Notes: generated by a model not told the origin, from the letters alone. DNA of 64,000 nt from Pseudomonas canadensis (GCF_000503215.1 NZ_AYTD01000001.1:1-64000), one strand, 5' to 3'. Positions 1-12,312 are shown, numbered from the stretch's first letter. Program-made: numbers and translations.

Positions 1-64
1 TGAGAAATTCGAATTTTCGGCGAATGTCGTCTTCACAGTATAACCAGATTGCTTGGGGTTATAT
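1..64 (+). other. End of 16S-23S spacer with 5' half of the 23S processing stem
   Basis: Bases 50-72 (TTGCTTGGGGTTATATGGTC and three more bases) are complementary to 2949-2973 apart from one bulge. In bacterial rrn operons this stem around 23S is the RNase III processing site. The 16S gene and any spacer tRNA lie upstream of the window; no tRNA is visible here. Confidence 0.8.
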
Positions 65-2955
<2,891 letters not shown>

Positions 2956-3113
2956 TATAACACCCAAGCAATTTGACTACTCTAACGAGCATCAGATTGC
3001 GGTGTGTGAAGACGAAAATGAACCGAAAGTTCGACGCTCACAAAACACCGAAAGCTGTCACATACCCAATTTGCTGAAGCGAGGCATAAGCCACGACTCA
3101 GTACCCGAATTTC

Positions 3114-3229
3114 TTGACGACCATAGAGCATTGGAACCACCTGATCCCATCCCGAACTCAGTAGTGAAACGATGCATCGCCGATGGTAGTGTGGGGTTTC
3201 CCCATGTGAGAGTAGGTCATCGTCAAGAT
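3114..3229 (+). rRNA. rrf: 5S ribosomal RNA, first copy
   Basis: Typical Pseudomonas 5S sequence, about 116 nt, with self-complementary ends (TTGACGACC near the start and GGTCATCGTCAA at the end) and the conserved loop CCGAACTCAGTAGTGAAACG. It lies about 160 nt after 23S and is followed directly by a hairpin terminator. Ends are approximate. Confidence 0.96.
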
Positions 3230-3240
3230 TAAATTCCAAA

Positions 3241-3276
3241 ACCCCTGTTTGCTAACGCAAACAGGGGTTTTGTTTA
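3241..3276 (+). terminator. Rho-independent terminator after first 5S
   Basis: Stem ACCCCTGTTTG / CAAACAGGGGT around the loop CTAACG, followed by TTTGTTT. It sits 11 nt after the first 5S gene. A nearly identical hairpin follows the second 5S. Confidence 0.9.
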
Positions 3277-3338
3277 TGTAGAAGTCCATGAATTTCATCG
3301 GCACGTCGCTAGCGCAACGGTCCGATACACAGAATTTC

Positions 3339-3454
3339 TTGACGACCATAGAGCATTGGAACCACCTGATCCCATCCCGAACTCAGCAGTGAAACGATGC
3401 ATCGCCGATGGTAGTGTGGGGTTTCCCCATGTGAGAGTAGGTCATCGTCAAGAT
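3339..3454 (+). rRNA. rrf: 5S ribosomal RNA, second tandem copy
   Basis: Second complete 5S gene, differing from the first by a single base that I can see (T at 3163 corresponds to C at 3388). The duplicated unit includes the short leader ATTTC before the gene and the terminator after it, so it arose by tandem duplication of the 5S-terminator segment. With a terminator between the copies, its expression needs read-through or its own promoter; I see no clear promoter in the 60 nt between them. Confidence 0.95.
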
Positions 3455-3464
3455 TGAATTCCGA

Positions 3465-3499
3465 AACCCCTGTTTGCTAACGCAGACAGGGGTTTTGTC
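3465..3499 (+). terminator. Terminator after second 5S
   Basis: Stem AACCCCTGTTTG / CAGACAGGGGTT (one G-U pair) followed by TTGTCGTTT. It is a near copy of the hairpin at 3241-3276 and ends the rRNA operon. Confidence 0.88.
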
Positions 3500-3737
3500 G
3501 TTTAGGACTATTAAGTCACTGCGCTTCGTAATCTCCTCGCAAATGCCTACCGCTGGTCGGTTTCCTACATAAAAAAAGGAAACACCTCATAAATTCCTAA
3601 GATTTGCCAAGCCTTGGCCGAAAGCCTGACGAGCCATGCGTGCACCGAAATAGAGCGGCCCGAGAGTCCGCCTATACCGCTACATGGAATGTTCCACTCG
3701 GCACGCTCACCCCCCTTTGGCAAAAGAAGTCGATGAA

Positions 3738-5618
3738 ATGAATCTCAAGTTCAGTCATAAAATTCTGTTGGCCGCGTCAGGCGTCGTGGTTCTGGCCTTC
3801 GCGTTATTCACCCTCTACAACGACTACCTGCAACGCAGCACCATCAAGCAGAACCTGGAGTCGTCCATTCAGCAATCCGGTGAGCTCACTGCTAGCAGCG
3901 TGCAAAACTGGCTTAGTGGGCGAATACTGGTACTCGAAAGTCTGGCGCAAAACGTAGCCCATCAGGGCAATGGCGCAGACCTTCCGGGATTGGTCGATCA
4001 ACCCGCCTTCACTGCCAACTTCCAGTTCACCTATGTCGGTCAAACCAACGGCGTATTCACGCAGCGCCCCGACGCGAAGATGCCCGATGGCTACGACCCA
4101 CGCCAGCGCCCCTGGTACAAACAAGCTGTGGCTGCTGACAAAACTATGCTGACTCCGCCTTACATGGCGGCGGTAGGCGGGCAGATCGTGACTATCGCTT
4201 TGCCGGTGAAAAAGAATGGTGAGCTACTGGGTGTCGTTGGTGGTGACCTGAGCCTGCAAACCCTGGTGAAGATCATCAACTCGGTGGACTTCGGTGGTAT
4301 CGGTCATGCGTTCCTGGTCAGCGGCGATGGTCAGGTCATCGTCAGTCCCGACCAAGATCAGGTGATGAAGAACCTCAAGGACATCTACCCTGGCACTCAG
4401 GTGCGTATCGAGAAGGTCAGTCAGGAAGTGATCCTTAATGGCCAGGAACGTATCTTGTCGTTCACGCCTGTGAGCGGCCTGCCAGGTGCGGATTGGTATA
4501 TCGGTCTTTCGATCGATAAAGGCAAGGCCTACGCACCGTTGGGTAAATTTCGTACCTCAGCGCTGATAGCCATGTTGATTGCCGTGGTGGCGATTGCAGT
4601 ACTCTTGAGCCTGCTGATCCAAGTTTTGCTGCGTCCTCTGACCACCATGGGCGTTGCCATGCAGGATATTGCCCAGGGCGAAGGCGACCTGACCCGTCGT
4701 TTGGATGTCACCAGTAAAGACGAGTTTGGTGAGGTAGGGAGCGCGTTCAACCAGTTCGTAGAGCGTATCCACGCCTCCATCTCCGAGGTGTCTTCTGCAA
4801 CACGCCAAGTGCATGATTTGTCCCAGCGTGTCATGGCATCTTCCAACGCCTCGATCATCGGCTCCGACGAACAGAGCGCGCGCACCAACAGTGTGGCTGC
4901 CGCGATCAACGAATTGGGTGCCGCTACTCAGGAAATCGCACGTAACGCTGCCGACGCTTCGCAGCATGCCAGCGGTGCCAGCGAACAGGCTGATGATGGA
5001 CGCAAAGTGGTAGAGCAAACCATCCTGGCAATGTCGGAACTGTCGCAAAAGATCAGCCTGTCTTGCACCCAGATCGAGACCCTGAACGCTAGCACCGACA
5101 ACATTGGTCATATCCTTGATGTGATCAAAGGCATCTCCCAGCAGACCAACCTGCTCGCGCTCAACGCTGCGATCGAGGCTGCCCGTGCCGGAGAAGCGGG
5201 TCGTGGGTTTGCCGTGGTCGCTGATGAAGTGCGCAACCTGGCACACCGTACGCAGGAGTCCGCCGAGGAGATCCACAAGATGATCACCTCACTGCAGGTG
5301 GGGTCGCGTGAAGCGGTTACCACCATGAACGCCAGCCAGGCCTCCAGCGAAGAAAGTGTCGAGGTGGCCAACCAGGCCGGTGAGCGGCTTATCAGCGTGA
5401 CGCAGCGGATCGTTGAAATCGATGGCATGAACCAATCCGTCGCTGCCGCCACCGAAGAGCAGACGGCTGTGGTGGAAACACTCAATGTCGACATCAACCA
5501 GATCAACCTGCTGAACCAGCAAGGCGTGACCAATCTCAACGAAACGTTGAAGGATTGTGACGCGTTGTCTCAACAGGCCAGCCGTTTGAAACAACTGGTC
5601 GACAGCTTCAAAATCTGA
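3738..5618 (+). CDS. Methyl-accepting chemotaxis protein, dCache ligand domain (PctA-like)
   Basis: Inner-membrane chemoreceptor of 626 residues that passes ligand binding to CheA/CheW. An N-terminal membrane segment (about residues 8-28) precedes a periplasmic dCache domain (about 35-275). A second membrane segment (about 284-307) precedes HAMP and a cytoplasmic signalling rod whose hairpin tip reads [19 protein letters not shown]. The sensor contains the run [10 protein letters not shown], then PPYMAA and GVVGGDLSL. This Y-R-WY-PY-D pattern is the amino-acid-binding signature of dCache_1AA receptors such as PctA/B/C, so an amino-acid attractant is likely by family. I chose ATG 3738 over ATG 3684, because the extra 18 residues do not look like part of a signal anchor. 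The gene is monocistronic, with a hairpin just after its stop. Confidence 0.93.
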   Translation: MNLKFSHKILLAASGVVVLAFALFTLYNDYLQRSTIKQNLESSIQQSGELTASSVQNWLSGRILVLESLAQNVAHQGNGADLPGLVDQPAFTANFQFTYVGQTNGVFTQRPDAKMPDGYDPRQRPWYKQAVAADKTMLTPPYMAAVGGQIVTIALPVKKNGELLGVVGGDLSLQTLVKIINSVDFGGIGHAFLVSGDGQVIVSPDQDQVMKNLKDIYPGTQVRIEKVSQEVILNGQERILSFTPVSGLPGADWYIGLSIDKGKAYAPLGKFRTSALIAMLIAVVAIAVLLSLLIQVLLRPLTTMGVAMQDIAQGEGDLTRRLDVTSKDEFGEVGSAFNQFVERIHASISEVSSATRQVHDLSQRVMASSNASIIGSDEQSARTNSVAAAINELGAATQEIARNAADASQHASGASEQADDGRKVVEQTILAMSELSQKISLSCTQIETLNASTDNIGHILDVIKGISQQTNLLALNAAIEAARAGEAGRGFAVVADEVRNLAHRTQESAEEIHKMITSLQVGSREAVTTMNASQASSEESVEVANQAGERLISVTQRIVEIDGMNQSVAAATEEQTAVVETLNVDINQINLLNQQGVTNLNETLKDCDALSQQASRLKQLVDSFKI

Positions 5619-5626
5619 GTCTGAAT

Positions 5627-5655
5627 GAACAGGAGCGAATGTCTCGCTCCTGTTC
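5627..5655. terminator. Bidirectional hairpin between chemoreceptor and mgoD
   Basis: Perfect 12-bp stem GAACAGGAGCGA / TCGCTCCTGTTC around a 5-nt loop, in the 38-nt gap between two convergent genes. The position and symmetry fit a terminator serving both strands, although the T-run is weak. Confidence 0.75.
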
Positions 5656-5656
5656 T

Positions 5657-6115
5657 TCAACCAAGCATCTGGCGCACATTCCCCAGTGCGCTTTCGGCGA
5701 ACTCTCGCACAAACTGCTCAAACCCCGCCTGCGCCATTTCTATCGGCTCGCCGATCAGTGTCCATGTTGCCCTGGAGCGGCTTGAGCCAAGTGCTTCAAC
5801 GTGCATCGCTGCCCACAAACGCGCCAGGCCCAACGTGTTGTAAATCGTGGTCCAGGTCATACACATGGCCTGTTCGTCCCGACTGTTGAGTTGTTCCACG
5901 ACACAATGACCATTGTGGAAGAATTTGGTGCGTAAAGCGCCCACGCCCTCACCTGTCATTTCGATGTGGGATAGGGCGGGAATGAAGGCATCAAAGCCTG
6001 CAAAGTGACCCACCACGCTCCACAGTCGGGTGGCCTCGCAGTCGACCACGACAGAGGTCACCACAGGCGTTCCACGTGGGTTGTGAATCAATGTATCGGG
6101 TTGCAGCGGTTTCAT
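5657..6115 (-). CDS. mgoD: MgoD-like START/polyketide-cyclase family protein
   Basis: 152-residue protein of the SRPBCC (START / Bet v 1) superfamily, a hydrophobic-pocket fold of small-molecule cyclases and binding proteins. The N-terminal stretch VVTSVVVDCEATRLWSVVGH and the C-terminal long helix (FEQFVREFAESALGNVRQML) are typical. It is the last gene of the mgo/pvf operon, 19 nt after mgoA. In the published mgo and pvf operons the fourth gene is likewise annotated as a polyketide cyclase/dehydrase. Its exact chemical step is not visible from the sequence; a role in shaping or releasing the product is inference. Confidence 0.82.
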   Translation of the reverse strand: MKPLQPDTLIHNPRGTPVVTSVVVDCEATRLWSVVGHFAGFDAFIPALSHIEMTGEGVGALRTKFFHNGHCVVEQLNSRDEQAMCMTWTTIYNTLGLARLWAAMHVEALGSSRSRATWTLIGEPIEMAQAGFEQFVREFAESALGNVRQMLG

Positions 6116-6134
6116 GGGGATGTCCTGAAGCGGT

Positions 6135-9100
6135 TCAAAGAAAGCCTATGGTTTTGAGGTGGTCGCAGCCCTTGCGTAGCAGCGACGGGGTCTTTTCGGG
6201 GTAGTGGGCACCCATTTCTTCCACGACCTTACGCGCGTTGGCGCAATGGATCATTGAAGTGTCGCCAATGTCTTCACCTAGCTCATCCAGATAAAAGCCC
6301 AATACACCAAACAGTGCGTTTTCGCGGCTGACGGTGCGTAAGGCCTGCTGCCAGTGCGCGACACTGACCCGGTCGAATACGTAGCCCGCCTGGTTGAACG
6401 CATCAAGATACTGAGCCCAGCTCAAAGGCTGCGGGTTATGCAGGTTGAATACGTATCGCGCAGCTTCAAAACGGCCGCAGTGGAACGCAACGAAGCCAGC
6501 AAAAAAATCCACAGGCATCAGGTCGAAATTCACCTCGAAACAAGGCACCACACCCAATTGCAGCGAGCCCTTGAGCATCAGCATCAGACGATTTTGCTGT
6601 GGCTGGCAAACACCGCTTCGGGTGTTGAAGCTGATGTTTCCCGGGCGGTGAATGTTCACCCAGGAACCTTGTGTTACCGCGTGCCCCAGCCAGCGCTCGG
6701 CGACCCATTTGGACAAGTTGTAGCCATTTTTGATGTAAATGGGAGGGGTCGACGCGGCAGGCGTTTCGAGGACGTGGCCATCCGCGTCGATGTTGCTGCA
6801 TGCCGACAAGGTCGACACGTAATTGAGCACTTTTTTGCAGTGGGTCTCACACAGGCGCAGACACTCCAGCACGGGGTCTACGTTGTCTTTTACCAACGAG
6901 GCATAATCCATCACGTGATTGACCTGCGCTGCGTTGTGCACAACCACACCGTAGTTGCGTGCAAGGTGTTCATACGTATCGTCAGCCAAACCCAGGCGTG
7001 GCTGGCTGATATCCGCGGCATAGACCTGCACCCGGCTCAAGTCCAAGTGTTCAAGACGGTGCTCGCGCAATGCCTCGGTGAATCGCGCAGCTGCCGGTTG
7101 GTCTGGATGCTCTCGCACCAGACATGCAACGTGCTTGGCACCCTTTGCCAGCAGCGCTTCGACAATATGCACACCAATAAAGCTGTTGGCGCCTGTCACG
7201 ATGACTCTGCCGCGATCACCGGCGCTTTGCTCAGGCAATACCTGAATAACGTTTTCACGCTGTGCATCCCGTACCGCAAGACCGGAAGACGTGTCGGGCA
7301 GCGCACCATTCTCAATCAACAGCGCGAGGGTACGGATCGTCGGTGTTTCAAAAAATCGGTTCAAAGGCAGGCTGCGGCCAAATTGCTTTCGAATGCGCAG
7401 CAACAGCGTCGACAGCAATATGGAGTGGCCGCCAAGATTGAAGAAGCTGTCATCAATCGACAGCGCTTCCATGGGCAACCGCAGCAACTCACGCCATAAC
7501 GCCACCAGTTGCATTTGAAGGGGCGTTTGCGCAGTCTGCCCAGCGCCCGTCAACGTCGGTTGGGCCGGTAATGCGAGTAAGACCGCGCGATCGATTTTGC
7601 CGTTACTTGAGCAAGGCAGGCTGGGTAGTTCGGTCCACACGCCAGGCTGCAAATAGTCTGGCAGCCACTGTTGTGCATGCTGCTTCAGGTCGCTCAGAGT
7701 GGCACCAGGTTCTGGTTGGGCGACGACACTGCGAATCCTGTATTTATCATCAATCACCACCGCCAGTTGGCGATACAGTCGACTGGCGCGCAGACACTGT
7801 TCGATTTCCTGAGGCTCGACCCGAATTCCGCGAATTTTCACCTGCGAGTCCCGCCGTCCGCCCAACTCGATACCTTCGGCAGTCCATTTCGCGAGGTCGC
7901 CACTACGATAGGCGCGCACGGTCTGGCCACCCGGCAGGGCTAGCTTTATGAAGGGGGAGACGGGCAACTGCACGGCATTCAAATACCCCAGGCTTACTCC
8001 CGGGCCGACGATGTAGAGTTCGCCTATTACCTGTTCATCCACGGGTTGCAGCTCATCGTCGAGGATCAACACCTGGCTGTTGGCGATGGGGCGGCCCACG
8101 TTGCGATTGCTGTCCCCGACCTGCAGCGTTCGATGGGTGACCAGTACCGTCGCCTCGGTGGGGCCGTAGAGATTGTGAAGGTGGCATTGACCCGCCAAAC
8201 GCTCGATCACGTAGGGCTCGCAGGCGTCGCCACCGGTGAACAGATGCATCAAACCCAGGGGTTGATCCAGCGGCAGGATGCTGAGCAGCGCCGGAGGTAG
8301 GAACGCGTGGCTGATGTGTTGTTGGCGGATCAACTCGACCAATTGCAGCGGATCGCGCCGTTGCGTTTCGCTGGGGACGATCAATTGTGCGCCGGCGATC
8401 AGGGTGGGAAAAATATCCATCAGTGATGCATCGAAATTCACTGAGGCAAACTGCAACACGCGACTCTGTTCGCTCAGCGCCATTTGGCTACCAAACCAGG
8501 CGGTGAAGTGGGCGAGGTTGGCCTGGCTGAGCAGCACACCCTTGGGCCGTCCCGTGGAGCCCGAAGTGAAGAGCGCCATGCACGGTGATTCAAGCTCCGT
8601 GGCATGCTGCGAGGGGCTTGCTGTGTGTGGTATGCCAAAAGTGCTCACATCCAGTGAAACGAAATGCTCACGCAACGGGTGGGCGCCGCCATCCAGCAAA
8701 ACGCGGGCCCCTGCGCTGTCCAGCATGGCCTGCTGGCGCTGTGGCGGGTCACTCGGTGCCAATGGCAGGTACACTGCGCCGCAGCCGAGCACTGCGAGAA
8801 TGCTGGCGTACAATTCGACGGACTTCTCCAGGCAAACACCGACCACGGCTGGGCGCTCAATGCCCTCCAGTAACGGTTCCAGCTGTTGCTGGATGGCCAG
8901 GGTCTGAGCCTGCAGTTGCCGGTAAGTTGTCACGTTGCCCGCAATGTACAGTGCGGGTCGCTCGGCGAAGGCAAGAAGGCTGGCCTGCAATCGTTCGATC
9001 ATGGGTACTTGAGCCGCCTGCAACAGCGCTGGGTCTGCCGTACGATTGAACCGATGCTCAAACGCCAGCACGTCCAGCCGCAGGAGGTCTTGCTCAGGCC

Positions 9101-9503
9101 AGGCATTGGCATGTGCCTCTGGCGGCAAATACTCAGGGTCACGTGCGAAGCTGCTGACCTGCAACGCTACCCATTCCGCCAGCACCTGCGTTGCTTGCAA
9201 ACGCAATCGCTGGCCATTTCCGCTGGGCTCTGCTGCCAGCTCCAGTACAGCTAGCAGGTGTCGGTTGCGGTCATACCCGCGCAATTGCAGTGCAGGCAGC
9301 CCGTGTTCGGTCAGAGGGCCGATGCCCAGGCGCAGGCTGATATGGGCGACTTCTGCCAAGTGCTTTGGCAATGACTGGCTCCCGTCTTCGACCACCAAGT
9401 CGACGGCTTCTTCACCGGACCTATGGCCGTATTGCTCCAGGGCTTGCTTTACGCGGTCCAGGGCTTGGCTGACACCGACCCATCCAATGGTCAGGCATCT
9501 CAT
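6135..9503 (-). CDS. mgoA: MgoA-like NRPS: adenylation, thiolation and reductase domains
   Basis: 1122-residue single-module peptide synthetase. An unassigned N-terminal region (1-165) is followed by adenylation (about 170-645) with cores TSGSTGRPKG (313), NLYGPTEATV (444), YRSGDLAKW (532) and NGKIDR (634). The carrier domain (about 660-735) has LGGHSILL, with Ser694 as the expected phosphopantetheine site. The NAD(P)-dependent thioester reductase (766-1122) has VTGANSFIG and the Tyr/Lys pair in YNLSKWVAE. Asp358 (FDAS) should hold the substrate amino group. There is no condensation or thioesterase domain, so an amino acid is activated and reductively released as aldehyde or alcohol. In the homologous mgo/pvf/ham systems the substrate is a branched amino acid (valine or leucine). 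The start overlaps the mgoC stop by 4 nt. Confidence 0.9.
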   Translation of the reverse strand: MRCLTIGWVGVSQALDRVKQALEQYGHRSGEEAVDLVVEDGSQSLPKHLAEVAHISLRLGIGPLTEHGLPALQLRGYDRNRHLLAVLELAAEPSGNGQRLRLQATQVLAEWVALQVSSFARDPEYLPPEAHANAWPEQDLLRLDVLAFEHRFNRTADPALLQAAQVPMIERLQASLLAFAERPALYIAGNVTTYRQLQAQTLAIQQQLEPLLEGIERPAVVGVCLEKSVELYASILAVLGCGAVYLPLAPSDPPQRQQAMLDSAGARVLLDGGAHPLREHFVSLDVSTFGIPHTASPSQHATELESPCMALFTSGSTGRPKGVLLSQANLAHFTAWFGSQMALSEQSRVLQFASVNFDASLMDIFPTLIAGAQLIVPSETQRRDPLQLVELIRQQHISHAFLPPALLSILPLDQPLGLMHLFTGGDACEPYVIERLAGQCHLHNLYGPTEATVLVTHRTLQVGDSNRNVGRPIANSQVLILDDELQPVDEQVIGELYIVGPGVSLGYLNAVQLPVSPFIKLALPGGQTVRAYRSGDLAKWTAEGIELGGRRDSQVKIRGIRVEPQEIEQCLRASRLYRQLAVVIDDKYRIRSVVAQPEPGATLSDLKQHAQQWLPDYLQPGVWTELPSLPCSSNGKIDRAVLLALPAQPTLTGAGQTAQTPLQMQLVALWRELLRLPMEALSIDDSFFNLGGHSILLSTLLLRIRKQFGRSLPLNRFFETPTIRTLALLIENGALPDTSSGLAVRDAQRENVIQVLPEQSAGDRGRVIVTGANSFIGVHIVEALLAKGAKHVACLVREHPDQPAAARFTEALREHRLEHLDLSRVQVYAADISQPRLGLADDTYEHLARNYGVVVHNAAQVNHVMDYASLVKDNVDPVLECLRLCETHCKKVLNYVSTLSACSNIDADGHVLETPAASTPPIYIKNGYNLSKWVAERWLGHAVTQGSWVNIHRPGNISFNTRSGVCQPQQNRLMLMLKGSLQLGVVPCFEVNFDLMPVDFFAGFVAFHCGRFEAARYVFNLHNPQPLSWAQYLDAFNQAGYVFDRVSVAHWQQALRTVSRENALFGVLGFYLDELGEDIGDTSMIHCANARKVVEEMGAHYPEKTPSLLRKGCDHLKTIGFL

Positions 9504-10447
9504 GCTGCTCTCCCGGCCAGTTGTAAATAGTCGCTCAGGGCGTGTGCCACGCTTGGCGTCTGCAACAAACCGCTATGGTGCAGAAAACTCGTGATGTTGC
9601 CGATCATCGGGTGTTGTCGGGTGATGGGGAAATCCAGTGCGTCTATTTCTTCCCTTAGTGCCTGGCGGAGGCTGGCGCTGACGTTCAGGTGTTCGATCAG
9701 TTGCAGGTCAAAGGATTTCTGCAGGTCGTTGGTCAGGTAGTGGGCCAGAAATGTTGGCAGGACGTGGGCGATGATGTCGCGATCTTCCGGGCTCGCCGCC
9801 TCCCAGTACAGGCGAACCAGGCGTGTCCAGAATTGGGCATGACGTCCTTCGTCAAAGAGATGATCGGCCATCATGCCGCGGATCGACGACTTGACGCTGT
9901 CGTCCTTGGCGAAAGCTGCCACGTCATGAGTCACGGTGTTCTCGGCGATGGCCACACCAATCAACCCGACGGCATCACGCAGGTGCGAAGGCGCCAGCGC
10001 CTGGGCTGCGGGCAGGGCACGGCTGAGTTCGATTTGCGCGGGCAGGTCGAGTGGTTGTATGCCGGTCATTGCCACGGCCTGTTGCAGAAAGTCCAGCGCG
10101 ACCAGAGCGTGATAATCCTCGTCCACCACGATGGTCATTGCATCGTAGCGACAGGCGAGGGGGAAGGGCACGGCGAAGCGGTTCTTGGCGATGCGGCGGG
10201 CGACGTCATCGACGATTTCGGTTTCGAAAATCACCACGTCATTGATGAATTTGTAGAAGCTTTGTACCAGTACAAAATCGCGCCATTGCGAACAGTGATC
10301 GAGAAACGTCGCGCCCAATACCAGGGGTTGACGGCTCAGTGGATAGATCAGGTTTTCGTCGTTCTCCAATACGCGCCGAGGCCGTGTACGAATGGTTGCA
10401 CGGCGCTCCCAGTCGTCTGCGATGGAGCGGTAGTCAGCGCTATTCAT
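9500..10447 (-). CDS. mgoC: MgoC-like diiron N-oxygenase (AurF family)
   Basis: 315-residue non-haem diiron oxygenase of the p-aminobenzoate N-oxygenase (AurF) type, all-helical and cytoplasmic. Candidate iron ligands include FETEIVDD (near residue 75), DEDYHA (about 110) and the HxxxExxH motif in DHLFDEGRHAQF (about 195), which aligns with the third ligand cluster of AurF. In the mgo/pvf operons this enzyme oxidises the amino nitrogen of the amino-acid-derived intermediate. It is third from the operon end, with ATGA overlaps of 4 nt on both sides (mgoB and mgoA), so the three are translationally coupled. Confidence 0.88.
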   Translation of the reverse strand: MNSADYRSIADDWERRATIRTRPRRVLENDENLIYPLSRQPLVLGATFLDHCSQWRDFVLVQSFYKFINDVVIFETEIVDDVARRIAKNRFAVPFPLACRYDAMTIVVDEDYHALVALDFLQQAVAMTGIQPLDLPAQIELSRALPAAQALAPSHLRDAVGLIGVAIAENTVTHDVAAFAKDDSVKSSIRGMMADHLFDEGRHAQFWTRLVRLYWEAASPEDRDIIAHVLPTFLAHYLTNDLQKSFDLQLIEHLNVSASLRQALREEIDALDFPITRQHPMIGNITSFLHHSGLLQTPSVAHALSDYLQLAGRAA

Positions 10448-11202
10448 GAGTGCACCGCCTGCAACGAGGCCCGTACGGTGTCCCAGAACGCTATGCGGTT
10501 TTCCACGGCATCGAGAGCCGCTTCATTGGCTTGTTCCTTGTGGTTCACGTCGTTGCCGATCAGGTGTTGGAGCAACTGTTGCGCCCCGGGCTCATGGCCC
10601 TGGGTGTCCAGTTCGATGTGACGGTTCATATAATGGACCAGGACGGGAGCCTGTCGATTGATGACTTCGCTACCCTGCAACAAGCGTTCAAACATTGCTG
10701 GGATGACGCTTTCACGGCCATGTAGGAACGCCGCTGCTACAGAATGGGTAGGGGCGTTCAAGGCGATGAGCAGGGTGCTTTCGACAAAGCGGGACACGCC
10801 CGGTGGCACATCGATCTGCTGCAACGCTGCCCGAGCCTCGAGGCCTCGACGTTGTAGCGTGATAAAGGTGTCGATGGCGGCGGTGCTGGCGCCCACTTCG
10901 ATCATCGCCTCCCGGTACAGCTCGAAATGGCTGCAATAACCTCCCTCGGGACGCTCATCCGACTCTTCGCCCAGCACGATCTCGTTGATAAGGCGTGTGG
11001 CATGTGGGTCAGTCGGCGGAAGCCAGGGTAGTCGCGTGCAAGTCAGATCTTGTTGCAGGCGTTTGGTAAGGGTCATGAAGTCCCATACTGCAAATACGTG
11101 GCTTTCCATAAAAAGTTGTAACTTGCTAAGTGAAGTTATTTCTTCAAATAACAGGTGGTTGCATAATTGTTGTTTCTTTTGTTGAAGCAAAGTTGGGTGC
11201 AT
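10444..11202 (-). CDS. mgoB: MgoB-like DUF3050 haem-oxygenase-like protein
   Basis: 252-residue protein of the DUF3050 family, within the haem-oxygenase-like diiron oxidase/oxygenase (HDO) fold. Acidic and histidine residues spaced along helices fit a metal site: ESHVFAVWDF (about 33), NEIVLGEESDE (about 74), HFELY (about 90), HGRE (about 162) and NRHIELD (about 192). It is the first gene of the mgo/pvf operon. In related diazeniumdiolate and pyrazine-N-oxide pathways this family is needed together with the AurF-like enzyme. I infer an oxidation of the nitrogen-bearing intermediate but cannot name the step. Start ATG at 11202; no strong Shine-Dalgarno is visible. Confidence 0.85.
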   Translation of the reverse strand: MHPTLLQQKKQQLCNHLLFEEITSLSKLQLFMESHVFAVWDFMTLTKRLQQDLTCTRLPWLPPTDPHATRLINEIVLGEESDERPEGGYCSHFELYREAMIEVGASTAAIDTFITLQRRGLEARAALQQIDVPPGVSRFVESTLLIALNAPTHSVAAAFLHGRESVIPAMFERLLQGSEVINRQAPVLVHYMNRHIELDTQGHEPGAQQLLQHLIGNDVNHKEQANEAALDAVENRIAFWDTVRASLQAVHS

Positions 11203-11577
11203 GGTTGATGCCTATAAGTTGTTGCAACTGCTCGTGGAGCAGTGATGGCTCTTGCAGCCGGAAGAAGACAGCTAACGTTTAACCAGGCACAAGACGGGGG
11301 GCGCCATACACTTGAGCTGGCAAGGTCAATTTAAGTATTTGACTATCAGTGAGCGATAATAAGCTGATTAAGTGATGGGGTGAGGTTATAAGTGTATGAG
11401 ATGTTTTTTCGAAAAGTTACATGTGGTGGGCGAATTGTTTTATAACGGTGGGAAGTTTCCGGAGTGGAAGTAGACTTAATCTAATAAGGCTTATAAGTTG
11501 GAAGTGTCAGCGCGGAGCTCACCCCGGATGGGAGAAACCCCGCAATGTCTGTGGGTCAAAGCGAAGTGCTGGGAAAA
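11203..11577. other. Intergenic promoter region of the mgo operon
   Basis: 375 nt without a convincing gene, AT-richer than its surroundings (notably 11330-11500). It must carry the mgo promoter, read leftward. A short hairpin CTGCTC-GTG-GAGCAG lies at 11228-11242. I could not identify a clear -10/-35 pair or a known operator. The + strand frame at 11421-11606 looks accidental. Confidence 0.5.
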
Positions 11578-12276
11578 CTATCTGTCGGGCGCGCCGAGGC
11601 CATTGAGATAAGTGGCGATGACCTCCATGCCACGCGTCAGGTGATTGCGCAGTGTCAGGATGCTTTCTTCGATCTTTTTCTGCGCCACCAGGTTCAGCAA
11701 TTCGCGGTGATCTTCCTGGGAGGTCTCGCCCAGTCCCATTGCCTCAAGGTTGAAGCGTAAAAAACGTTCCTCTTCATTCAATCCGTGCTCGACCAGCTTG
11801 AGCAATCGCTGATTGGGTGCCTTGCCATACAGGACCATGTGAAACAGGCGGTTCAGGCGGCCAATCTCGGTATAGTCCTTTTCCTGTTCCAGGGCAGTTA
11901 TATAGGCCTCTGCCTCGGCAATATCGGCGGCGGTTAGCAATGGGGTCGACAAGCGCAGCGCTTCGGACTCCAGCAGCATGCGCAGGGCGTAGGTCTCAGC
12001 CGAATTGTCTTCGATCAATGGCGCAACCACTGCACCCTTGTGCGTCACCACATGCAGCAATGACTGTGCTTCAAGCTGTCGCAAGGCCTCGCGCACCGGC
12101 ATGCGGCTGACCCCAAACAGGCTGGCCAACTCTTGCTGGCGCATGGCAGTCCCACACGGCAATCGACCATCGAGAATGGCGTTACGCAAGGTTTCTTCAA
12201 TCACGGAACGAGCAAGATGGGCGGGAATAGGACCGCTGATCTTGATGCTGTTCAAAGGGTTCGGCTTCTGCGTCAC
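11578..12276 (-). CDS. GntR-family regulator, FCD (FadR-type) domain
   Basis: 232-residue transcription factor. The winged helix-turn-helix (about 20-85) contains QQELASLFGVSRMPVREALR, the typical GntR recognition region. The all-helical FCD effector domain (about 95-220) carries metal/ligand positions such as RLNRLFHMVLY and EDHRELL. FCD regulators usually sense small carboxylic acids and repress divergent or adjacent catabolic genes. It is divergent from the dioxygenase/ABC operon starting at 12599, which is therefore its likely target, and a 12-bp palindrome lies 37 nt before its own start. Confidence 0.92.
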   Translation of the reverse strand: MTQKPNPLNSIKISGPIPAHLARSVIEETLRNAILDGRLPCGTAMRQQELASLFGVSRMPVREALRQLEAQSLLHVVTHKGAVVAPLIEDNSAETYALRMLLESEALRLSTPLLTAADIAEAEAYITALEQEKDYTEIGRLNRLFHMVLYGKAPNQRLLKLVEHGLNEEERFLRFNLEAMGLGETSQEDHRELLNLVAQKKIEESILTLRNHLTRGMEVIATYLNGLGAPDR

Positions 12277-12312
12277 GGCTACGCTATCCTACTACTTGAA
12301 TGGGCATGGCTA

